46,509 nucleotides of DNA from a bacterium F11 (GTDB lineage Bacteria; Elusimicrobiota; Elusimicrobia; F11), in the NCBI GenBank assembly GCA_002176905.1, contig MSYE01000055.1, forward strand, positions 1-46,509. Direction: 5' to 3'. A model generated the notes under the pieces. That model did no database searches. It was not told the origin of the DNA and saw only the letters and a list, made by a program, of their open reading frames with translations. This document shows positions 40,898 through 46,509 of this stretch, in pieces. Position numbers and translations under genes: made by a program. Each line of letters begins with the position of its first letter. Position 1 is the first letter of the stretch.

Positions 40898-42628
40898 TTA
40901 AAGGTTCTTTGACATAGGTGGAGTTGGTGTTTTTTTGAGGGGAACGATATCAGTTGAGTCTGGATCAATTCGTGTTTCCTCCAAAAGCGTGAGACCTGTC
41001 ATCTTCCATTTTCCCTCTATTGACATGATATCGATCAAAGCCTCATACAAATTCTTTCTCTTATGGACATGGCCCCAATGCCCCACGTCTCCCATGGCTG
41101 TCCATTTTGACCGAATGGTAAATACTTGTTCTTTTTTCCTTCTTTCCATTACATCGGCTGCCAAGATGGTCACCGACTTCACTTTTGCATGACTTCCACC
41201 TGCAATTTTCTCTGTAAATGATTTCCGATTTTGAAGGTAAATGGTGGTTAAGAGATCACCACTGACGCTCATGGATAGTTTATCGTATACATCTTCCTCT
41301 TTTCGAAAGTCAAATGATCGGTATACATTCTTAAGAAGAGACTGGAGGATCCGCTCTGACTCCACAGACCGTAAAAAAGGTGTTTTAATAGGATTTGCAA
41401 AAAGGAATCCCAATATTACGGCTATGAGAATAATACCTCCGACCGCCAACCAGTGACCCCTCGTTGGGTGTCTTTTCTTTTGGTGAGATCGAATTTTTAT
41501 TCCCAATGGAACGAGAAACGCTAGAGAAAACAAGATTACCGCAGGCCAAAACCATGCGGGCCAGGATTTCCGCAATTCCACCTCAGTGATCTCTTCTGGA
41601 ACCACCTGATTATAATGATCTCGCCAGTGAATGACATTGTCCTCTGGCGTCAACGAATAGGAGAAGTATCCAACTGAATCTTGCAGTGTGGCTTGAACTG
41701 TTTTTATCTCCTCATTAAAGAGATCCCACTCCACTGCTACCTCATTCGGAATCCCATCGGTGACATAGGCCAACACCACCCCAATCATGGCATCGTTCTG
41801 GTCCAGGCGTTCCGGCCCTTCCACGATTGAAATATCAGTGGGCGTGACATGAATGAAATCAATCCAATCTAAGATGGGGTTCTTCTCTTTCCCATCCACA
41901 CGAAGCTTGTTTTTCTTTAATAAGAAATCGGAAAGGCGGCCTTTTATCTGGTCCCAATCGTCGACTTCAATATATTTCTTTCCTTGAAGACCAAAATCCA
42001 CCCAATCGGATATGGCACGGGTGCGCACGAGGATTTCATGCCGAACTTCATTTTGTTCCACATACAAAAAGGTTCGGAAAGGGGCCTCAGGCTCATGACG
42101 AACAGGACGAGATTCACAAATCGAATTTTTGGGATTTTCCCAATCCAACTTCAGTTTTCCACTGGATGACACATACCCGAAAGGTAAGATGGTTTTTGAC
42201 TGGTGAGACACCCTAAAGCCCACTGGAACTTTCGCATTTCGTCCCCGAGCAAACCGGGCTATGACGCTCAGTTCTTTTGGCTTTTCTTTAAACGGAAAAA
42301 TCATTTCGCTATAAAATATCTTTTTGGTCGGATGATCCCGAAGTTCAATTTTCGTGAAAGTAGGAGAAAGGCGATCAACCCGGTCGGTCAGAAATCCAAC
42401 TGAATCAGACAATATGGGCGTGAGATCCTCTGTGGTCACTTTCGGACTCAAGCCCTCCACATCAAATTGTAACTGAACGCGAACACGATCGTTCTCAATA
42501 TCGGTGGTAACAATGGCAGGAGAATTAATAACGGTGGTTCGAAATTGGTCCGCTGTCTTTCCCATTTGGAAGATTCCCAAAATAAAAAAAACAGACAAAA
42601 TGGCAGACTGAAAATATTTTTGATTCAT
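40898..42628 (-). CDS. Exported/membrane protein of unknown family heading the ABC operon
   Basis: A 576-aa protein. The N-terminal signal is at about 1-25. A periplasmic part (about 26-370) is rich in beta strands and contains VRVQLQFDVEGLSP near its start. Two transmembrane helices follow (about 376-395 and 405-425) and a C-terminal domain (about 430-576) contains KAKVKSVTILAADV-type strands that resemble the fold of nuclear transport factor-like domains only loosely. No enzyme motif is seen. It is the first gene of the run with the LolD-type ATPase, FtsX-type permease, ZnuA-like protein, DUF4198 and outer-membrane barrel, and probably an envelope component of that system. No ribosome site is obvious before the ATG. 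Confidence 0.8.
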   Translation of the reverse strand: MNQKYFQSAILSVFFILGIFQMGKTADQFRTTVINSPAIVTTDIENDRVRVQLQFDVEGLSPKVTTEDLTPILSDSVGFLTDRVDRLSPTFTKIELRDHPTKKIFYSEMIFPFKEKPKELSVIARFARGRNAKVPVGFRVSHQSKTILPFGYVSSSGKLKLDWENPKNSICESRPVRHEPEAPFRTFLYVEQNEVRHEILVRTRAISDWVDFGLQGKKYIEVDDWDQIKGRLSDFLLKKNKLRVDGKEKNPILDWIDFIHVTPTDISIVEGPERLDQNDAMIGVVLAYVTDGIPNEVAVEWDLFNEEIKTVQATLQDSVGYFSYSLTPEDNVIHWRDHYNQVVPEEITEVELRKSWPAWFWPAVILFSLAFLVPLGIKIRSHQKKRHPTRGHWLAVGGIILIAVILGFLFANPIKTPFLRSVESERILQSLLKNVYRSFDFRKEEDVYDKLSMSVSGDLLTTIYLQNRKSFTEKIAGGSHAKVKSVTILAADVMERRKKEQVFTIRSKWTAMGDVGHWGHVHKRKNLYEALIDIMSIEGKWKMTGLTLLEETRIDPDSTDIVPLKKTPTPPMSKNL

Positions 42629-42708
42629 AAGCTATTCTACTAAAGGCAATCCATGTTAATTCTATTCAATCCCCACAAATTAAATAAAATGATGAGGACA
42701 TGATTCCA

Positions 42709-42792
42709 ATGAAGAAACCGGGTTTTTTTTGGACCCTTCTCGCATTCAGCGTCACCCCGACAATACAAATTCAAGAAGAGGCTTTGTTTTGA
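42709..42792 (+). CDS. Possible 27-aa leader peptide overlapping the next start codon
   Basis: The ATG at 42709 opens a 27-codon frame (MKKPGFFWTLLAFSVTPTIQ...) whose TGA overlaps the likely TTG start of the GT39-like gene (TTGA at 42789-42792). A weak GAGGA lies about 10 nt upstream. The overlap is typical of translational coupling. It could also be chance in a short leader. Confidence 0.3.
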   Translation: MKKPGFFWTLLAFSVTPTIQIQEEALF

Positions 42793-44564
42793 AGGCCTTT
42801 CATTTTCTTTTATGGCCATTGTTGCTCTATATCGGGGTTGCGTATTTTTCACTGTCCAAACCCCTCACCTTAGATGAAGCCAACCCGATTGCCATCAATG
42901 CAGATGCCATCATCCATGACGGATGGAAGGCACTTAGCCAACCAGATCCGTCCAATCCAAATCAAAACCGCTACGAGATCTCTCACCCCATCCTTTATGA
43001 TTATGTCCTCGCACTTCATTTTCGTTTATTTGGCGGAGACACCGTCGCAGCCCGACTTATTGGTGTGTCTTTCTTCTTTATAACACTGTTGCTTATCTTT
43101 GTCCTTTCTCAACAGTTGTTTCCTGGGAGAACCGGTCAGCTCATTGGCGTTTTCGCCACCTTGCTTTACGCCATGAATCCTTTTATTGTTCAACATTCTC
43201 TTCTCCTAACGTCTGATACATCTTTGTTACCTGTAACCCTCCTGATTTTTGTCTGTGTGTTTTTGCATTTTGGATCGCGGCCATCCTGGAAATCCACTGT
43301 TTCCCTGTCACTCTCGTTTGCTTTTTGCCTGTGGGCCAAAGAAGTAACTCCTTTTTTCCTATTGATTGGAATGTTCTTGTATGTGTGGCATTCACAAAAC
43401 TTTAAATCAGCGCTCATCGTAACAAGTAAGGTAGGATTATTTGGAGTCCTTTTATTTGGTCTGACCTGGATCCTTTATTGTAACGCCACCGGTTTACCGC
43501 CTCTCATCTTCGTGAAATTCTCCCTTTTGGATAAAGCTCTCTCACCTGAATTTAATCAGGAACATCGTTCCCTCAATGCCATGATATACAAGTTTAGCTT
43601 TGTGATTCGGTGGCTGACGCCGGCCTTTTTCTGTTTGCTCATCATGGCACTTTTAAGGCGGGTCACTCTCCTCTGGAGATTTCCCAAAAAAGGAGCCCCC
43701 ACGGATTTTTTGTGGATTTTTCTCATCCTATTTGGAGCCATTACCAATTTCCATATGTACGCCAATCCCCGGTATCAATTTCCCATCTATGGAATGGGGG
43801 TTATTCTCATAGGAGAATTTCTTTTTCATTCGCATTCAAAATCTAACCGTCAAAATTGGTTCATGATTCTACCTCTTGGGATTATTGTGGGAATTCTTCT
43901 TGCCCTTATCCCCTATGAGCCGCTCCATGAGCTGATATTGCTTCGGCAAACCTCTCAATTTACAGGACAATTCGAGCCTCATCTTGCATATATTCTGATG
44001 CGCATTGGTTTGGATGTTTTTATATTTTCACTTCTGCCGCTTGGGACCTTCTTTATTTTCCAAAAGGTTATGAGAATTTCTTTTTCTCACGCTTCCCGTT
44101 GGATTCCAGCCCTTGTTTCCGTTTTCATCGCCACCAGCGTTTCATTGAATATTAAGCAAACCCAGCCCTTCACAACCGCGATATCCTGGAGCATTCAATC
44201 ATACGGAGAGAGAGGCTTTTGGGACACACTCGAATTCCTAAAGAAGAATATCGGCAATTCGGTCCCTGTCATTCGAAAAGATCTCGCTTATTATCTATTT
44301 CGAAAAACGACAAATTCCGATCTTAATGACGGCCCAGATACCAAAAGAGATTGGATTGACAACGGGCTCTTTAGGACAGATTTTCCTTCTCCCCATCAGG
44401 AAAAGGTTGTTTCAAGCCTTTTAAACCCAAAGATCAAATATATCGTTCTGGATATTTGGTCGAATCCTTATCAAGTGCGAACGCTTATTTCAGGTCACTT
44501 CGATCTTGTTAAGATTTATGGGAATTTTAAAATTTTCCAAAAAAAACCTTCCTATGCTCAATAA
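42789..44564 (+). CDS. Polytopic membrane glycosyltransferase (GT39/ArnT-like)
   Basis: About 591 aa from a TTG at 42789. A more upstream TTG (42729) would add 20 hydrophilic residues. I prefer 42789 because AGAAGAGG lies 7 nt upstream and the protein then opens directly with a membrane helix (KAFHFLLWPLLLYIGVAYF). The first loop has LTLDEANP with the Asp-Glu pair typical of ArnT/PMT-clan catalytic sites. About ten to twelve membrane helices and a C-terminal soluble part follow. It is likely to transfer a sugar from polyprenyl phosphate outside the inner membrane. The DUF2723 gene overlaps its end by 11 nt. Confidence 0.8.
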   Translation: MKAFHFLLWPLLLYIGVAYFSLSKPLTLDEANPIAINADAIIHDGWKALSQPDPSNPNQNRYEISHPILYDYVLALHFRLFGGDTVAARLIGVSFFFITLLLIFVLSQQLFPGRTGQLIGVFATLLYAMNPFIVQHSLLLTSDTSLLPVTLLIFVCVFLHFGSRPSWKSTVSLSLSFAFCLWAKEVTPFFLLIGMFLYVWHSQNFKSALIVTSKVGLFGVLLFGLTWILYCNATGLPPLIFVKFSLLDKALSPEFNQEHRSLNAMIYKFSFVIRWLTPAFFCLLIMALLRRVTLLWRFPKKGAPTDFLWIFLILFGAITNFHMYANPRYQFPIYGMGVILIGEFLFHSHSKSNRQNWFMILPLGIIVGILLALIPYEPLHELILLRQTSQFTGQFEPHLAYILMRIGLDVFIFSLLPLGTFFIFQKVMRISFSHASRWIPALVSVFIATSVSLNIKQTQPFTTAISWSIQSYGERGFWDTLEFLKKNIGNSVPVIRKDLAYYLFRKTTNSDLNDGPDTKRDWIDNGLFRTDFPSPHQEKVVSSLLNPKIKYIVLDIWSNPYQVRTLISGHFDLVKIYGNFKIFQKKPSYAQ

Positions 44565-46404
44565 ATCAAATTTGACACTTTCTCTTTGGGGAACTCTTGT
44601 TTTTGGTGTGGCTTTTGGAATCTATGTTTTCACCAGCTCTCCCACCCTCATCTCCTGTGGAGATTCCGCTGAATTGGCAGGCGTAACTGAAACCCTGGGG
44701 GTTGCTCATGCCCCTGGTTATCCTCTTTTCACGCTCATCGGAAAGATTTTTTCAGGAATACCGGTAGGGAAACCGGCCCTTAAAACCCATCTCAGTACCG
44801 GTTTTATGGCGGCTTCGGCAGTAACCTTGTTGTTCCTCCTATTATTATTATGGCGAGGGAACCCTTTGGCGGCGGCTCTGGCCGCCTGGGGAACAGCCTT
44901 TTCCTATCACTTCTGGCTTTATGCGCTCGTTCCTGAAATCTCAATGCTGAATGTGTTATTTATTTCCTTTTTGGTCCTTTTGTCAGCACTCTGGGCCCAA
45001 TCAAACCCTGCGACCCCCGCTTGGTCACGCTGGCCACTTCTTATCGCCTATATTTTGGGTTTGAGTTTTTCCCATCATCACACAATCGTCCTTCTGCTTC
45101 CAGGATTTGGGATTCTTTGGTTCCATATCATGCGTCAAGGTCACGCCCCTTTTTCTCGACATCACTGGATTTGTATTTCACTTTTTTTCCTCCTCGGGCT
45201 AACCCCCTACCTATATATTCCTATTCGGGCCCAAGCCATGCCGTATTTTAATGCGGGAACAGTCACCACCATTGACCGATTCATTGGTCATCTCCTTCGC
45301 CGTTCTTATGGAACCATTTCCCTCACTCCCGAATTCTCCGTTTTCAATTGGGATGCCACCTTCTCCATCCTGGGCTTTTATGGATCCTCACTCCTAAAAA
45401 GTTTTACCTGGGTTGGAATCCTACTGGCAATGGGCGGACTTGTCTCAATTCGGAAACGGCAACCATGGTTATTTGTCTTTGTCATTCTGGGCTTTCTTCT
45501 GATAGGTCCTGCCTTTTTGATCTATGCACGGATGCCCGCCACCACCAATGCCCTCCAAACGGTTCTCGAGCGTTTTATGGTCCCTTCTTTTTTCATTTTT
45601 TCGATCGCGATGGGAATGGGCATGATCTCTTTTTTCGAAAAGGGCCAGACTCTCTTGAAAAAGAGACTTCCTAGGCTAACGTCAATGTTTCTTATGGCCC
45701 TGCTCGTATCTGTATTTCCCCTCACCCTTTTGGTGAACAATTTTCCCAAACTGAACTTGTCTCAGTTTCGGCTGTGTGAAATTCATGGAAGGGACACATT
45801 CAAATCATTTAAAAAGAATTCCATTGTCATCGTCAAAGGAGACAACTCGATCTTTACACTCCGGTACTTGCAGCAGGTGGAAGGGGTACGACCGGATGTC
45901 AAAATTATCAGTGCTGAAATTAATAAGGCTTATGAAGAACGATTACGTCACGCTTATCCGAACCTACTCTACCCCGAGCGATATCCAGGCCAACATTTCG
46001 CAAGGGATTTAATTCTCCTCAACTATCCCAACACCGATATATATGAGCTGGGAATTCCAGGAGCTCTTTTTTCGGCGTTTGGCTTGGCCGGAAATCCTTT
46101 CACGCTACAACCACAGGGATTGGCCTTTAAAATTGGTAAAACATTCGACCGTTCCGCAACAGATGCCGGTTTTTGGAAATCATTTGATTTTCCCATCACA
46201 CGACGACGCCCATGGTTATCAAATTCATTCGTTCGTGAAGTACGGAATATTTACGCTATTTCCCTCTACAACAACTCCATCCTCTACGGCCAACATGGCT
46301 TAACGGATATCGCCATTGATACGCTCCACCTAGCGCTCCGGTACGATCCTGCTTTCGAACACGCCCAAAACCGCCTCTCGCGCTTAGAAGCAGCCCGCTT
46401 TTAA
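44554..46404 (+). CDS. DUF2723 family membrane protein (TMEM260-like, protein O-mannosyltransferase-related)
   Basis: About 616 aa from ATG 44554. An in-frame ATG at 44506 would lengthen the overlap with the preceding gene to 59 nt. The N-terminus has the family hallmark: TM1, then SPTLISCGDSAELAGVTETLGVAHAPGYPLF, with the acidic residues of GDSAE in the first loop as in PMT-clan enzymes. About ten membrane helices follow, then a soluble C-terminus with a TPR-like end (IAIDTLHLALRYDPAFEHAQN). The eukaryotic relative TMEM260 is a protein O-mannosyltransferase, so glycosylation of exported proteins is plausible here. The 105 bp after its stop hold only a possible partial gene. Confidence 0.88.
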   Translation: MLNKSNLTLSLWGTLVFGVAFGIYVFTSSPTLISCGDSAELAGVTETLGVAHAPGYPLFTLIGKIFSGIPVGKPALKTHLSTGFMAASAVTLLFLLLLLWRGNPLAAALAAWGTAFSYHFWLYALVPEISMLNVLFISFLVLLSALWAQSNPATPAWSRWPLLIAYILGLSFSHHHTIVLLLPGFGILWFHIMRQGHAPFSRHHWICISLFFLLGLTPYLYIPIRAQAMPYFNAGTVTTIDRFIGHLLRRSYGTISLTPEFSVFNWDATFSILGFYGSSLLKSFTWVGILLAMGGLVSIRKRQPWLFVFVILGFLLIGPAFLIYARMPATTNALQTVLERFMVPSFFIFSIAMGMGMISFFEKGQTLLKKRLPRLTSMFLMALLVSVFPLTLLVNNFPKLNLSQFRLCEIHGRDTFKSFKKNSIVIVKGDNSIFTLRYLQQVEGVRPDVKIISAEINKAYEERLRHAYPNLLYPERYPGQHFARDLILLNYPNTDIYELGIPGALFSAFGLAGNPFTLQPQGLAFKIGKTFDRSATDAGFWKSFDFPITRRRPWLSNSFVREVRNIYAISLYNNSILYGQHGLTDIAIDTLHLALRYDPAFEHAQNRLSRLEAARF

Positions 46405-46446
46405 GTTGGAATTGGACCAGCGGTTAATTAAAATACAACAACAGAG

Positions 46447-46509
46447 GTGATCTTGTTAATCCATTATTTCTCGAATACATTTTGGCCCTCATTCAAAAGA
46501 GTCGTCATC
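46447..46509 (+). CDS. Possible start of a partial gene at right window edge
   Basis: A GTG (46447) or TTG (46453) opens a frame without stop to the window end (21 codons, LLIHYFSNTFWPSFKRVVI). A GAGGTG run overlaps the possible starts. It is too short to identify or to be sure it is coding. Confidence 0.2.
   Translation, partial: MILLIHYFSNTFWPSFKRVVI

Noticed and set aside
46405..46509. Second inverted-copy artefact at the right window edge
   Set aside because: I looked for a copy of the last bases elsewhere in the window and saw none, so the right edge appears to be a simple cut.

Overview
The window looks like part of the chromosome of an uncultured Gram-negative bacterium. It encodes PorV-type and other outer-membrane barrels, a lipopolysaccharide-type flippase and glycosyltransferases, and very large exported proteins carrying FlgD/type IX-like C-terminal domains. 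Gene content of this kind is seen in genome bins of Elusimicrobiota, Omnitrophota and related FCB/PVC lineages; the phylum is inferred and uncertain. No rRNA, tRNA, CRISPR array, transposase or integrase was seen.

Layout. (1) 76-9579 (-): a giant exported beta-rich protein with NHL, beta-solenoid-like, FN3 and FG-GAP repeats. Its apparent C-terminus is created by a perfect 105-bp inverted copy of its own interior at the very edge of the window, so the true 3' end is missing. (2) 9752-12873: a compact island of small unrelated genes (four-helix-bundle protein, coiled-coil protein, Fic, nucleotidyltransferase plus a 57-aa partner). Its units are separated by five copies of a palindromic element built from the heptamer GGTRCTN around an AACGGCCGTT-type core. 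The elements sit 4-6 nt after stop codons, and three units start with their own sigma70-like promoter just after an element. This is the most unusual structure here. (3) 12878-20576 (-): a PorV/PorQ-family protein in a tight pair with a subtilase carrying a C-terminal sorting-type domain, preceded by a large metzincin-like zinc protease with Calx-beta, dockerin-like and FlgD-like modules. (4) 20714-22228 (+): an exported protein with three thioredoxin-like domains.

(5) 22242-33217: a mostly minus-strand surface-glycan and exported-protein region: a GT39-type membrane protein, a degenerate UshA-like protein, an FN3/FlgD-like exported protein, three GT2 enzymes, a GT4 enzyme, a flippase, and a 14-cysteine exported protein with its own promoter and a bidirectional terminator. 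(6) 33324-36286 (+): a radical SAM/SPASM protein translationally coupled to an LtaS-like membrane sulfatase-fold protein that lacks the formylglycine motif. (7) 36255-42628 (-): a six-gene presumed operon combining a degenerate ZnuA-like binding protein, DUF4198 and an outer-membrane barrel with a LolC/FtsX-type ABC permease and ATPase rather than a ZnuB-type permease. (8) 42709-46404 (+): two large polytopic membrane proteins (GT39-like and DUF2723), then a possible partial gene at the right edge.

Most of the window serves the cell envelope: building and exporting surface glycans, secreting large adhesive or proteolytic proteins, and handling metal or lipoprotein substrates. The repeat-bounded island is a separate, probably mobile or fast-evolving insertion between two secretion-related regions.
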